Translations under genes and position numbers: made by a program
IMG/VR virus record: IMGVR_UViG_3300028577_000019
Span: 1 to 47,586 of that record
Strand: one strand, 5' to 3'
Origin: a virus
Length of the DNA stretch: 47,586 nucleotides
Shown here: positions 8,326 through 17,057 of the stretch, one piece after another
How positions within the stretch are numbered: the first letter of the stretch is position 1
How the letters are laid out: each line of letters begins with the position of its first letter
Notes under the pieces: model-generated
Told to the model about the DNA's origin: nothing
Database searches by the model: none
Seen by the model: only the letters and a program-made list of their open reading frames with translations

Positions 8326-9177
8326 TCAGTCCGTCAGCGGCGTGTCGATGTTTTCGGTCACCCAGAACTTCAGCGTCACGTCCCAGAACGTCAGCTTCGG
8401 GGGCGCGGTCGGTGTCGCTGGGAAGTTCGCGCGGAGGTCGGCCTGCGGGTTGTACTCGACATAGTTCCATGGGCTCGCGCTGCCCTCGCTGGGCGCGTTC
8501 GAGCCGATGGCGTTGCCGCGGTCGCGCCACATGAGCAGACGGCGTCCGAGCTGCGGGCCGTGGTTCCACCAGGTCTCAAGGTCTTCGTTCGTGTGGCCGG
8601 TCTGCGGGCGGATCTTGTAGTAGTACTGCACCCCGTTGAACGTGTACTCGGCGTCGTACTGGACGCCGTTCGACACATAGGCCGCGGTCATGTCGCTCGA
8701 GCGCTGCGCGGCGCCGGCGCTGGATGGCACGCCGAAGTTGATCGACGGATCGAACAGCACCGGGCCCGTGAGGCTGACGACCTGGTCGGGCGTCCACCAG
8801 AGCGGCGATGGGAAGTCGGCGGTGACCGTCGTGGCGGTGGCGACCACCTTGGAGCTCGCCGAGAAGCCCAGCGTCGCCTGCAACGCCGCGCCCCACGTGA
8901 TGGTTCGGCTCGAGCCATTGTTGTGGCTGATCTGGACCTTGTAGAGTCCGCCAGACAGGCCGAGCGTGACCGTCCATGCGGTGCCCGCGAGACTGGCGTC
9001 GAGCAGATCCTTCACGGCCTTGAGCAGGCTCTGTCCGTTCGACGTCGCGGCTCGATTGCTGACGAAGTAGTACCAGCGCGTGCTGGCGAGCGTCTGCAGC
9101 GTGCCCGTGGTGACCTGCAGCGTGTCGGTCGAGCCGGCGTAGTACTGGGAGGCGAAGCCTGGGATCGGAGTGGCCAT
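8326..9177 (-). CDS. Tail protein downstream of the tape measure
   Basis: 283 residues from ATG 9177, which shares a base with the end of the tape-measure gene. The protein is beta-rich with many aromatic residues (RWYYFVSNRAATSNGQS, YKVQISHNNGSSRTITWG, FWDVTLKFWVTEN). Genes here in siphovirus-like operons encode distal tail proteins that link tube and tip. It could instead be a tail-completion or small tip protein. Position supports a virion role; the fold is inferred only. Confidence 0.7.
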   Translation of the reverse strand: MATPIPGFASQYYAGSTDTLQVTTGTLQTLASTRWYYFVSNRAATSNGQSLLKAVKDLLDASLAGTAWTVTLGLSGGLYKVQISHNNGSSRTITWGAALQATLGFSASSKVVATATTVTADFPSPLWWTPDQVVSLTGPVLFDPSINFGVPSSAGAAQRSSDMTAAYVSNGVQYDAEYTFNGVQYYYKIRPQTGHTNEDLETWWNHGPQLGRRLLMWRDRGNAIGSNAPSEGSASPWNYVEYNPQADLRANFPATPTAPPKLTFWDVTLKFWVTENIDTPLTD

Positions 9178-11402
9178 TACGCCGCCACCTGCGCGGCCGG
9201 CACGCCCTGTCCGGTTTGCGCGTAATAGGCGGCGAGCACCTTGTTGACGTTGCGGCCCGTCTCGGCCTCGCTGCCGAACATCGTACTCACGTACAGATTG
9301 ATGGGCTGGTTGTTGTCGACTGGTGTCGAGCGGACGCCGTTGGAGCCGAAGCCGCCCGATCCGCTGGTCGTCGTGGCGATGCCGCTCGACGTTCCGGTCG
9401 ACGCGGTTCCCGTGCTCGCACCCGTTGCAGCTGCTCCAGTGCCCGATGTGCCGATCGCGCGGGCCGTGAGAGCTGCGCCGGTGCCGACCGCCGTGAACAT
9501 GCCGGCGGCAGCGAAGTGCAGGCCGGCCGACGCGCCCCCGATAGGCCCGAGCGCCAGCGACGCAAGCCCCTCGGCGGTCTCGAAGATGGCTCGAGAATAG
9601 GCTTGCGTTGCGAGCGCTTCGAGGATGTCGTGGGTCGTCTGGCGCAAGCTCGCGCGCTTTGACTTGTCGCCCGACACGAACGCTGCCAGCGCGCTGCCGA
9701 GCGCCTCGCCCATCTTGGTCCCGGCGGCCGAGACCATGCCGAGCGCATCGGCGGCGTCCTGGGCGAACGTATGCAGTTGCTCCTTGATCCCGCCGGGGCC
9801 GCCCGAGCCAAACAGCGCCGTCGACAGGATGCCGTCACCGGCGCGCTTGCGGAGGTCGTCGACACGCTCCTGCGCCGCCTTGAGCGTTTTCTCCATGCGG
9901 TCCATGGCGCCCTTGGAGTCGGTGCCGCGGGAGAGATCGTTGGTCTCATTGGGCGCTTCCATGGAGCGCGCGATGCGCTCCTGCATCGCGTTCTGGGCCT
10001 GCTGCAGAGCCTTCGTGCGTGCCGTCGAGTTGTTCAGGCCCGACTGAGCGAACTGCGATGCCGTGGCGTCGTACCCGAAGCCGAGCGCCTTCTCATCTGG
10101 CGTCTGCTGGCGTCTCTGGAGAATGTCGGCAGCGTCGGCACCGGCTTTCTCGAGCCCAGAGCCCTTGAGGAGCATCTTGTCGAACGAGTCGATCACCTTC
10201 TGGATCTTGTCGAGTTCTTCTTGCGCTTTCTTGGCGTCCTCCTCGACCTTTTTCTGATTGATGGAGTCGGCTCGGCTGCCCTTCGTATAGTCGCCTGAGG
10301 TGCCATCAGCCAGGCGCGTGCGGGCCTCTTCTCCTTCTTTCTCGCCGGCATTGTCCTTGTAGAAGGCTGCAAGATTCTTATCGTGCTGGGCGACAACGGC
10401 CGCGACTGCCTCGCCGTGGCTTCCAGGCATCAGATCTTTGATCTTTGCGATGGCTAGGCGGATGGCATCTGGAAGATCGATGGTGAAACCCTCGATCGCC
10501 ATCATTATCATCTTGCCCAGCGACTCCAGGATTTCGGTCCAAAGATTCGTGAGCATTGCGGCCGTTTGCTTCCAGGTATGGCCGAAGTTGATTACTGCGT
10601 CGCTGCTCTCGGCAAGCTTCTTGTCGTTCAGTCTGAGCGCCTCTTGAACGATCGCTATTTTCTTGCCGTGATCGCTGAGTTGGTCAGCCGCGACACCGAT
10701 GCTCTTTGCATATTCCTTGTATGCGGTATCGGCGTCGACCATTATGCCCACGTGCTTCAGCGCCTTAAGGTTCCCCTGCGCAAGGCCGTCAATGAATTTG
10801 TCGAGCGCCTCTTTCGTGTCAACGCCGAGAGCCTTGGCGTAGTTGTGAGCACCGGCGGTCACGGCGGCGAATTGCGCATCCGATAGCTCTAGATCCTTCT
10901 CCATCGCGCGGTTCTTGGTCAGGATGAGATCCATATCGCTGATCTCGCCGGCCGACGCTTCCCGCATGCTGTCGATAGAGCCCTTGAGGGATTCGTGCAC
11001 CTCCGTCACTCTGGCGATCGACTCTCCCAATTCACCAAACTTAGCAATCCCACCCTCGATCAGTGATTGCGTGAACTCCCAGGTGACCGCAATGCTTTCC
11101 ATTACTCTGAGCGTGCTCTTCCACGCATTCTCTGAGCGGTTCGCGGCAATCTCATTCGCGCGCTGGACTTTGCTGACCGTGTCGATCTGCTTTTCTACCG
11201 CGTCGATCTGCTGCTGAGCGGCTACTACTGCATCCGCCGTCTGAGCGGCGTTCGCCTGCTGATGGAACTGCGTAAGCTGATCGAGGTAGGCTTTGATCTT
11301 CGCGTTAAGTTCCCCTTGCGTAGATCGAGCCAGCTGTTCTATCTCAGACGGATCGCTTCCCTTTATGACGAGCTTGAGGAGAATCTGATCTTCGGTTGCC
11401 AT
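9177..11402 (-). CDS. Tape-measure protein
   Basis: 741 residues, mostly helical. The N-terminal ~130 residues are Gln/Ala-rich coiled coil (TQFHQQANAAQTADAVVAAQ, QQIDAVEKQIDTVSKVQ). The centre is charged and helical (EEDAKKAQEELDKIQKVIDSF) with a hydrophobic stretch near MIMMAIEGFTIDL. The C-terminal third contains Ala/Gly-rich segments (SLALGPIGGASAGLHFAAAG) of the kind tape measures use for membrane insertion. It follows directly the two tail-assembly chaperone frames. Tape measures fix tail length and help DNA cross the envelope; at 741 residues the tail would be relatively short. Confidence 0.9.
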   Translation of the reverse strand: MATEDQILLKLVIKGSDPSEIEQLARSTQGELNAKIKAYLDQLTQFHQQANAAQTADAVVAAQQQIDAVEKQIDTVSKVQRANEIAANRSENAWKSTLRVMESIAVTWEFTQSLIEGGIAKFGELGESIARVTEVHESLKGSIDSMREASAGEISDMDLILTKNRAMEKDLELSDAQFAAVTAGAHNYAKALGVDTKEALDKFIDGLAQGNLKALKHVGIMVDADTAYKEYAKSIGVAADQLSDHGKKIAIVQEALRLNDKKLAESSDAVINFGHTWKQTAAMLTNLWTEILESLGKMIMMAIEGFTIDLPDAIRLAIAKIKDLMPGSHGEAVAAVVAQHDKNLAAFYKDNAGEKEGEEARTRLADGTSGDYTKGSRADSINQKKVEEDAKKAQEELDKIQKVIDSFDKMLLKGSGLEKAGADAADILQRRQQTPDEKALGFGYDATASQFAQSGLNNSTARTKALQQAQNAMQERIARSMEAPNETNDLSRGTDSKGAMDRMEKTLKAAQERVDDLRKRAGDGILSTALFGSGGPGGIKEQLHTFAQDAADALGMVSAAGTKMGEALGSALAAFVSGDKSKRASLRQTTHDILEALATQAYSRAIFETAEGLASLALGPIGGASAGLHFAAAGMFTAVGTGAALTARAIGTSGTGAAATGASTGTASTGTSSGIATTTSGSGGFGSNGVRSTPVDNNQPINLYVSTMFGSEAETGRNVNKVLAAYYAQTGQGVPAAQVAA

Positions 11403-11836
11403 CAGCGCCTCTTCTTCTTCCGCAGTTCGTCTTCGAGAATCTCGCGGGACCGCTTCTCACGGAACCAGAGGTGCACGGCATCGAGCGCCTTCGATGATAG
11501 GCTTTCGATCTGGCGCGCGCCCGACTCGATCTCGAACGCCCACTGGCCGACCAGTTCGGCCGGGTGCGTGACCCCGTCGATCAAGTGCTCGGCCGGCATC
11601 TCCAGCGCGGCCTGGCGCAGGTAATAGGCCGGGCAGTCGTCGAAGTCTGTCGGACTGCCCGGGATCGGGTTGAAGAGTCCCTCAGGCTTCTTCTTGCCGA
11701 GGTCTGGACATGCCCACTGCTCGCGCATCATCACGGGGCACCCGACGCAGCCCCCGGATCGGCTGACGGAGCCGTAGTGTCCGCCGTGGAGTCCGCCCCC
11801 GACGATGGCGTCGGCATGGACGGCGGCGACGATGCT
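11402..11836 (-). CDS. Tail-assembly chaperone T region (made by -1 frameshift)
   Basis: This frame is probably not started on its own. Read in -1 phase from the slippery run at 11836-11842 it continues KKSIVAAVHADAIVGGG and then GCVGCPVMMREQWACPDLGKK. A GTG-started ORF would begin at 11734, inside this stretch, and would lose the first two Cys of a C-x-x-C ... C ... C set. The C-terminus is a charged helix (HLWFREKRSREILEDELRKK). The product is a G-T fusion of about 310 residues, which in phage lambda (gpGT) guides tape-measure and tail-tube assembly. Confidence 0.75.
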   Translation of the reverse strand, partial: SIVAAVHADAIVGGGLHGGHYGSVSRSGGCVGCPVMMREQWACPDLGKKKPEGLFNPIPGSPTDFDDCPAYYLRQAALEMPAEHLIDGVTHPAELVGQWAFEIESGARQIESLSSKALDAVHLWFREKRSREILEDELRKKKRR

Positions 11837-12333
11837 TTTTTTTCGATCTCCGCGAGGAATGACGACTGAAAGACGAGGGCGCCATAGAACTCGATCATGC
11901 CGGGATAGCTGTCCTGCATGTGCCCCACGAAGCCGAGCGGGAGCATCCTGATCCCGCGTTCTTTGCCAGACAGTGCGTGCTCGACACCGTCTGTGTCTGG
12001 GACCGCCGCCGGAGCGCCCTTGAAGTCGACGCCGATCCGAAAGCAGGCGAGCAACGCCCGCATGACGCCCTCATCCTTGTTCACGGCGCCCTGCATGAGC
12101 GCGAGGATGACCGGCTTCTCGTCGGGCGTGAGAGAGCGGAACGTGATGATCGTCGGCGCCCCGAGTGTGGCGAACGGCATCAGATGCGAGGCGTCGCCGT
12201 CCTCATGCCAGGAGGCGAGCACGCCGGCCGGGACGTCGGGCGCGCTGCCGCCAGCCAATCGCGGGATCGCCTGGTCGTCCTTCCAGATCGATTCCCGGAT
12301 GTCGTTGGCGCGCCATCCGAATGAGAGAGCCAT
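11731..12333 (-). CDS. Tail-assembly chaperone G
   Basis: 200 residues from ATG 12333 with TGA at 11731. The N-terminal domain (FGWRANDIRESIWKDDQ, then FATLGAPTIITFRSLTPDEK) and central helical part (GAVNKDEGVMRALLACFRIG ... GFVGHMQDSYPGMIEFYGALVFQSSFLAEIEKK) are followed after the slippery site by a low-complexity Ser/Pro/Ala/Asp tail found only in the unshifted product. This is the organisation expected of lambda-type gpG. It lies between a 79-residue protein and the tape measure. Confidence 0.8.
   Translation of the reverse strand: MALSFGWRANDIRESIWKDDQAIPRLAGGSAPDVPAGVLASWHEDGDASHLMPFATLGAPTIITFRSLTPDEKPVILALMQGAVNKDEGVMRALLACFRIGVDFKGAPAAVPDTDGVEHALSGKERGIRMLPLGFVGHMQDSYPGMIEFYGALVFQSSFLAEIEKKASSPPSMPTPSSGADSTADTTAPSADPGAASGAP
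11836..11842 (-). promoter_or_regulatory. Slippery site for programmed -1 frameshift
   Basis: The minus strand has eight A residues (11843-11836). In the zero frame they read GAA AAA AAA GCA, giving the heptamer A-AAA-AAA. A -1 slip joins the upstream chaperone frame to the downstream frame, which is open across the whole overlap. Position (end of chaperone G, before the tape measure) is that of the classical lambda-type frameshift. Confidence 0.8.
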
Positions 12334-12572
12334 TACGCCGCCTCCTTCGGGTCGTCGTCGTGCGTCGGAGCCGCTACCGGTGCAGCCGATGTGAACGCGA
12401 TCGCCGCCTTCTCGGCCGGCTCAAGCTTCGCGATCTCAGTCGCCAGGAACGTGAATCGCACACTGCACGCGCACTGGACCTGAATGTCGGTGCCGGGCGC
12501 GTCGAGTTGCGTGTGTGGGACGTGCGCGATGTGGTCGGGCGCGAGCGCCGCGATGATGCCAAGGATGTCCAT
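12333..12572 (-). CDS. Small protein between tail tube and chaperone
   Basis: 79 residues, from ATG 12572. The N-terminus MDILGIIAALAPDHIAHVPHTQL is followed by CACSVRFTFLATEIAKLEPAE and an acidic tail (THDDDPKEAA). Its gene shares a base with the chaperone start. Small unknown proteins between tube and chaperones are common in siphoviruses. No function can be read. Confidence 0.65.
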   Translation of the reverse strand: MDILGIIAALAPDHIAHVPHTQLDAPGTDIQVQCACSVRFTFLATEIAKLEPAEKAAIAFTSAAPVAAPTHDDDPKEAA

Positions 12573-12575
12573 GGC

Positions 12576-14222
12576 TCAGAGCCACCCCAAGGCAAAGCTG
12601 GGCACCGTGTCGCCGAGCCCCGAGATCGCCGGCAGCTGACACACGCCCTCGATCTGGTACTCGCCCTGCCCATTGGTGTAGACGAACTGTGCCTTCGTGA
12701 GCTGCGCGGCCGGCATTCCGACCACGAACGTCTGGCCCCCCGAACTGCCCTTCTGGTAGAGCATCTGGATCACGTCTCCGCCGCGCAGGCGGTCGGTCAG
12801 CGCCTCGAACCCACTGACGTCGTCCTGGTCGGCCAAGATCGTGGTCGTGAAGGTGACCGGAGTCAGGTCCACCGCCATGCCGTCCATCTGGTTGACGCCC
12901 TGAAGGCACGGGCGCGGCGTTGGGGCGATCCCCAAGTTGATCTTCATGTCGCCGCAGAGCACGCGCACACCGTTGAGCAGGAAGCGCGCGGCCTTGCCGT
13001 CGAACGGCACCGTCTGGTCGACGAACGGGATCTTCTTCGTGCTGATCGTGTTCGGGTCGGCCGCCGGGTACTCGAACGCCGAGTCGCCGGTGTACTTGAA
13101 GTTGAACTTCACGACCTGGTCGCGGGTGATTTCGATCTCCAGCGTTGGGAAGCATCCGCAGATCAGGTGGCGGTGGATTCGCCCGCGGTAGATGTCGAAG
13201 AGTCGGTTCCGAAAGTCCGACGTCTTCATGACATAGTGGGCGGACCCCTGCATCGCCGTGGTGATCAGGTTGAACGGAACGGAGCTGATCTGGCCCGTGC
13301 CGATCGTGTAGGTGCTTCCCGAGACCGCGAGGAGCTGAGCAGCTTCGCCGGTGTGAGCCAGAACGAACGATCCCACGGGCGCGGTCGCGCCGCCTACGCT
13401 CAGCGTCGTTCCGCTCAGGCTCGACCCCGTCATGCCGGCCGAAAGCGTCTCGGTCATGAAGTCCTGCAGGAGGTCGCCGATTTCGAGCGGTGCCGTCGGA
13501 AACACCGTCGCGCCTGTCCCTGGCGTGGAGATCGGGCGCTGCGGCAGCGAGAATGCCACCGACGCCTCGATCGTCACCGGCACCGCGGCGTCGGCGTCCT
13601 TTTGCCCGACGATTCGCCGCGTGACGGTCTTCGGGTTGACGACGATCTCCGGGGGCGCCTCGGGGCGCAAGCTCTTGCGCAGCAGGAACAGATCGCCGTC
13701 AGCCGGGGCACCGGTGAACGGAAATCCGGTCGTATCGAATACGCTGGTCCCGCTGGTGAACGTGTTGATTCGATAGGCCCCGCCAGCGTTCGTGCCGGTG
13801 TAGCCGAGCAGGAAGTAGCCCTTCGTGGTGCTATTCCAGTAGTTGTTTGGCTCGTTCGTGATCGACGCGTGCGGCGTACTGGTGAGCGCCGTCGTTGTCC
13901 CCGTGCCGGTCGAGCGCGCGGGCACGTCGGGCGGCAGCCAGATCCGGATGTTGGTGACGCCCGTGGTGTTGTTCCATGCCTTATCGACGGTCGCGGTCGT
14001 GCCGCTGACCGACTTCACCATGCGCGGGTAGTCGCGCAGGCCGTCGGCGGGCATCGCGATGCATCCCACCAATGCCGACGTCACGGTCGCGGAGGTGAAC
14101 GTCGTCGTGGTCATCCCCGAGATCGGGATCCCGCGCGGCACCAACTCCTGGGGGCTGTTGTACTGCGGCTGAGCGCAGGTCATGAAGATGTCTTGTACTT
14201 GTCGTCTTGGTTCGTTCGGCAT
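12576..14222 (-). CDS. Major tail tube protein (probable), extended
   Basis: 548 residues from ATG 14222, preceded by a strong GAGGAG ribosome site at a good distance. The C-terminal ~250 residues (FPTLEIEITRDQVVKFNFKYTGD ... LADQDDVSGFEALTDRLRGGD ... GQGEYQIEGVCQLPAISGLGD) look like the tail-tube beta fold. The N-terminal ~250 residues are Thr/Ser/Gly-rich and may be Ig-like or surface-exposed domains. Tubes are usually 150-300 residues, so this is long. It immediately precedes the chaperone and tape-measure genes, the usual position of the tube gene. A sheath is not seen, so a non-contractile tail is inferred. Confidence 0.7.
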   Translation of the reverse strand: MPNEPRRQVQDIFMTCAQPQYNSPQELVPRGIPISGMTTTTFTSATVTSALVGCIAMPADGLRDYPRMVKSVSGTTATVDKAWNNTTGVTNIRIWLPPDVPARSTGTGTTTALTSTPHASITNEPNNYWNSTTKGYFLLGYTGTNAGGAYRINTFTSGTSVFDTTGFPFTGAPADGDLFLLRKSLRPEAPPEIVVNPKTVTRRIVGQKDADAAVPVTIEASVAFSLPQRPISTPGTGATVFPTAPLEIGDLLQDFMTETLSAGMTGSSLSGTTLSVGGATAPVGSFVLAHTGEAAQLLAVSGSTYTIGTGQISSVPFNLITTAMQGSAHYVMKTSDFRNRLFDIYRGRIHRHLICGCFPTLEIEITRDQVVKFNFKYTGDSAFEYPAADPNTISTKKIPFVDQTVPFDGKAARFLLNGVRVLCGDMKINLGIAPTPRPCLQGVNQMDGMAVDLTPVTFTTTILADQDDVSGFEALTDRLRGGDVIQMLYQKGSSGGQTFVVGMPAAQLTKAQFVYTNGQGEYQIEGVCQLPAISGLGDTVPSFALGWL

Positions 14223-14276
14223 CGTGTCTTTCTCCTCGTCAATTGACGGTCACCACACCCACCCACGCCCGGAGAT

Positions 14277-14741
14277 TTACTGCTTCGTGGCAACCGCTTT
14301 CAGGCCATCCATGAGATCTCCCGTCATCCGGAGGATCGGGTGGATGAAACCGTATTTGCGGCGTTTGAAATTCGCGTAGCGCGCGCTCAGCTCGGCGAAC
14401 GTCGAACCGTTCGCGTTCCGCATGGCGCCGATGTTCCGGCGAACGCTGTCGACCATGAGCGATCCGATCTGGCGAAAGATGGCGCCGAGGTCGGCGTTCT
14501 CTCCGCCCGCGCCACGGAGCACGAACCGGATCGCGGTCATCGTGTCCTTGTCGAGGTACCAGGGATTGCGCTGGCGCGCGGCCTGGACCTGGGCGATCAG
14601 CGCGTTCTTCGCCGATCCGCGACGACCGCCGGCCACCACGCCGATCGTGACCGTGCCGATGGCCGCGTTCGTCTTGAGCAGCTTCGAGCGGATCGCGGCT
14701 GCGATCTGGTCGGTGCCTTCCATGGTGGCGCCGGCGCTCAT
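14277..14741 (-). CDS. Tail completion / virion morphogenesis protein (gp10- or Mu gpG-like)
   Basis: 154 residues from ATG 14741, coupled by ATGA to the SGNH gene. Charged helices (TDQIAAAIRSKLLKTNAAIG, IFRQIGSLMVDSVRRNIG) precede FAELSARYANFKRRK and HPILRMTGDLMDGLKAV, the 'W/F..L...T...K ... PILxxTGxLxxSI' pattern of the phage virion morphogenesis family that completes the head-tail interface or tail terminus. It is followed after 54 bases by the tail tube. Confidence 0.65.
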   Translation of the reverse strand: MSAGATMEGTDQIAAAIRSKLLKTNAAIGTVTIGVVAGGRRGSAKNALIAQVQAARQRNPWYLDKDTMTAIRFVLRGAGGENADLGAIFRQIGSLMVDSVRRNIGAMRNANGSTFAELSARYANFKRRKYGFIHPILRMTGDLMDGLKAVATKQ

Positions 14742-15730
14742 ACCGACAACACCGCCCGCATGCTATTGCCGTTGCCGGCCGAGCCGGTCCCGTCGAAGAT
14801 CGCCTGATGACCGGTGTTCGTGGGGTGCAGGTGGAAGGAGTCGATTCCGGACGCCTTGCAAAGCGTCGTACCGTCCACGCCCGTAACGAACGACGCTCGA
14901 GTAGCGGCCTGCGCGAGCACCTGCGCGCGGTAGGCTGGCGGCAACTCACCAAACCGGTTCGCCGTCGCTTCCTGCGTCGTGATGATCGGGCTGATGGCAT
15001 AGATGCGCACGCCGGCATCCGCAGCATGGATTGCATCGAGGAACTGCCCATAAGCGGTCCCGAATGCGGTGGACGTCCAATATCCCAAGAGGCTATCGGT
15101 CAACTGCAGGGTGCAGTCGTTGATGCCGATGAGCAACATCACCTCGCGCGTTGCAGGGCTGTCCCGCTGCAGATAGGCCACGATCGCCGCCGCGCATGCC
15201 GTCAACGACGGAAACCCGCCGCACCCGTACAGGCCGCCGGCGGTCACCGACCCCGTGTCATCGAAGAGCGAGTGCCAGCCCCAGCCGAAGATGGCGATCC
15301 GTCCCGGATAGACGCCGCGGAGCTGCGCGATGAATGACTTCTGCGTCGCGGGTACGGATACCTCGCCGACGCCGATTGAGTCCGTGTAGAACACCATGCG
15401 ACGCGTTGGCGGCGTGACCGTCCTGATCGTGGCAGTCCCTGCATCGACGCTATACGAGTAGACGCATGCACCGCGGTGCCGCACGGTCAGCGAGTTCCAC
15501 AGATCGACCGAGTGGGTCCCGCCGCCGAGCGATACCGTGAACACGTTCAAGCCCGCCACAGTCGGCACCAACGACGTCGAGAAAACGCCGTCAACGTAGA
15601 CGCCAACGCCCCAGTCGATCACGCCTGGCTCGTCGGCCGCACCGTGAATGACGTTCACGATGAGCGTGCTCACTCCGACCGTCGTCAACGGCAGGATGGC
15701 CATGGTGGAAGTGGCGATGTGTTCAGACAT
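14738..15730 (-). CDS. SGNH/GDSL-type hydrolase in the virion module
   Basis: 330 residues. An N-terminal beta domain of about 105 residues is followed by an SGNH fold: block I FYTDSIG with the nucleophile at about Ser118, block III GIND (202-205) with the oxyanion Asn, and block V DSFHLHP near residues 297-303 with Asp/His. The block II Gly is plausible in AIFGWGWHS. SGNH enzymes de-esterify, for example removing acetyl groups from polysaccharides. Lying among head-tail genes, it may be a virion enzyme that de-acetylates host surface glycans. The ATG at 15730 is overlapped by a TAA belonging to an alternative end of the upstream gene (TAATG). Confidence 0.8.
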   Translation of the reverse strand: MSEHIATSTMAILPLTTVGVSTLIVNVIHGAADEPGVIDWGVGVYVDGVFSTSLVPTVAGLNVFTVSLGGGTHSVDLWNSLTVRHRGACVYSYSVDAGTATIRTVTPPTRRMVFYTDSIGVGEVSVPATQKSFIAQLRGVYPGRIAIFGWGWHSLFDDTGSVTAGGLYGCGGFPSLTACAAAIVAYLQRDSPATREVMLLIGINDCTLQLTDSLLGYWTSTAFGTAYGQFLDAIHAADAGVRIYAISPIITTQEATANRFGELPPAYRAQVLAQAATRASFVTGVDGTTLCKASGIDSFHLHPTNTGHQAIFDGTGSAGNGNSMRAVLSV

Positions 15731-15785
15731 TAGGACACGATGCTGTCGAGCCAGTTCGCGTAAACCACCTGGGATGTCCCAGGCG

Positions 15786-16310
15786 TCAGGCTAAAGGGTT
15801 GGATGTCGGGGACCTCACAAAGCGGATATAGGTTCCGGACGCGAGTCCGTTGGTTTGGTTGGCGCTGATTCCGAAGGATGTGATGTTCGTCGTGCTGTCG
15901 TTGTAACGACCCGAGGAAATGAATGCGGTCTTGGATCCCAACTTCATCGCGTAAAACGTCTCTGTCGACAGAGAGCGGACACGCCCAGATCGTGCGTTGA
16001 TGTGGCCGCGGAACTGAATGAAGTCACCCGCCGACCACGTGGTCGGAGAGGATCCGTTCTGGCAGAACTTCCAATCGGTGCGCGTCGTGCCGCCAACGGA
16101 TCCGTTCGAGCAGAACCAGTCGAGATTCGTTTCTGACCCGTTCACCAGGAGAGCGATGACGGTGGAGCTGACGGCGATATTGATGTCCATGATGATGCGA
16201 TAGTCGCCATCCAAATCGCCGTTGAGCCCGGTCAGCGTGAGCGTTGTCGCCGCGGCTTGCAGGCTCGTCGACACCTCGCTGGGCATTCCGCTGAGCGTAG
16301 AGCTGCTCAT
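15786..16310 (-). CDS. Virion protein with a probable frameshift near its end
   Basis: 174 residues from ATG 16310 (ATGA overlap). The protein is beta-rich: LTLTGLNGDLDGDYRIIMDI, FCSNGSVGGTTRTDWKFCQN, FGISANQTNGLASGTYIRF. The zero frame ends at TGA 15786 after ...VRSPTSNPLA. The -1 frame stays open and reads CEVPDIQPFSLTPGTSQ and then VVYANWLDSIVS, ending at TAA 15732-15730, which overlaps the next start. That end looks natural, so a slip or indel near TTT at 15821-15819 is likely. Function unknown. Confidence 0.65.
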   Translation of the reverse strand: MSSSTLSGMPSEVSTSLQAAATTLTLTGLNGDLDGDYRIIMDINIAVSSTVIALLVNGSETNLDWFCSNGSVGGTTRTDWKFCQNGSSPTTWSAGDFIQFRGHINARSGRVRSLSTETFYAMKLGSKTAFISSGRYNDSTTNITSFGISANQTNGLASGTYIRFVRSPTSNPLA

Positions 16311-17050
16311 CCGATGCTCGTCGTGGTCACGCCAGTGACCGGGTTGGTGTAGAGCGCTGCCAGCCAGTTGCCGCCGCCCAGCGCCGCCACGATGCTCGCG
16401 TTGTCTGGAACCTGCACGTCGGTTTTGCTCAGGTAGAACACGCGGAACTCGGCAACGCAGAACGCCTCCGATCCCGTCGATAGGCTGTTCGTGTTGAACG
16501 CGATCAGCTGGTTGGTGCCAGAGCTGATCCCATCGAGGATGAAGCGCGATTGCGTCAAGTCGGCCACCGTCGTTGTGTCCATGTCGGACTGCCACTGGCA
16601 GGAGAACCGCGCCTCCCAGATTTCGCCCAGCTTTTGGTCGGTGACGCGCGACGCGCCCTGGAATACGACCACGCGAATCCCGCTTGTGCTCGCGCCGTAG
16701 TTGCTCGGGTTCTCACAGACGTCACCGAGCTTGATGCAGTCGGAGGCCGCATTGCGGAGAACACCCTGACGGTCGCCGTCGCCCAGTGCGCCGCCCGGTC
16801 GGCTGTACAGCAGACGAACCGTGACGGTGGCGTTGGTGATGTTCGATCCATCGCCCCAACGCGTCTCGCGGGGACCGATGCTCGGCATGTCGAGGAAGTA
16901 CATGCCGTCAGGCGCACTCGCTGGCTGCTCGTCGAGCGTGAATCGGTAGTTCGCGCGCGTGAACTTGCCGCTCGACGGCGACGCGTTGACCACGAGCTCG
17001 ACGTTCGCGGCAAACTGGGCGAGCACGTTTGATGGAAGGACAACACTCAC
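16307..17050 (-). CDS. Virion protein, probable head-tail or tail component
   Basis: 247 residues. Beta-rich sequence with DMPSIGPRETRWGDGSNITN, TVTVRLLYSRPGG and FSCQWQSDMDTTTVADLTQS. It lies in the connector-to-tube interval. Stop and start overlap the next gene (ATGA). No family was recognised. The Cys content (four) is moderate. Confidence 0.65.
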   Translation of the reverse strand: MSVVLPSNVLAQFAANVELVVNASPSSGKFTRANYRFTLDEQPASAPDGMYFLDMPSIGPRETRWGDGSNITNATVTVRLLYSRPGGALGDGDRQGVLRNAASDCIKLGDVCENPSNYGASTSGIRVVVFQGASRVTDQKLGEIWEARFSCQWQSDMDTTTVADLTQSRFILDGISSGTNQLIAFNTNSLSTGSEAFCVAEFRVFYLSKTDVQVPDNASIVAALGGGNWLAALYTNPVTGVTTTSIG

Positions 17051-17057
17051 GCCATCC

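Noticed and set aside
8035-9225. 396-residue plus-strand ORF
   Set aside because: Arg/Val-rich shadow of the two tail genes on the minus strand.
11402-11734. Independent 110-residue gene downstream of chaperone G
   Set aside because: The frame is open upstream to the slippery site and its Cys set starts before the nominal GTG, so it is better read as the frameshifted T part.
12165-14246. 693-residue plus-strand ORF opposite the tail tube gene
   Set aside because: It is an Arg-rich shadow of a real minus-strand gene, typical of GC-rich DNA; no recognisable domain.
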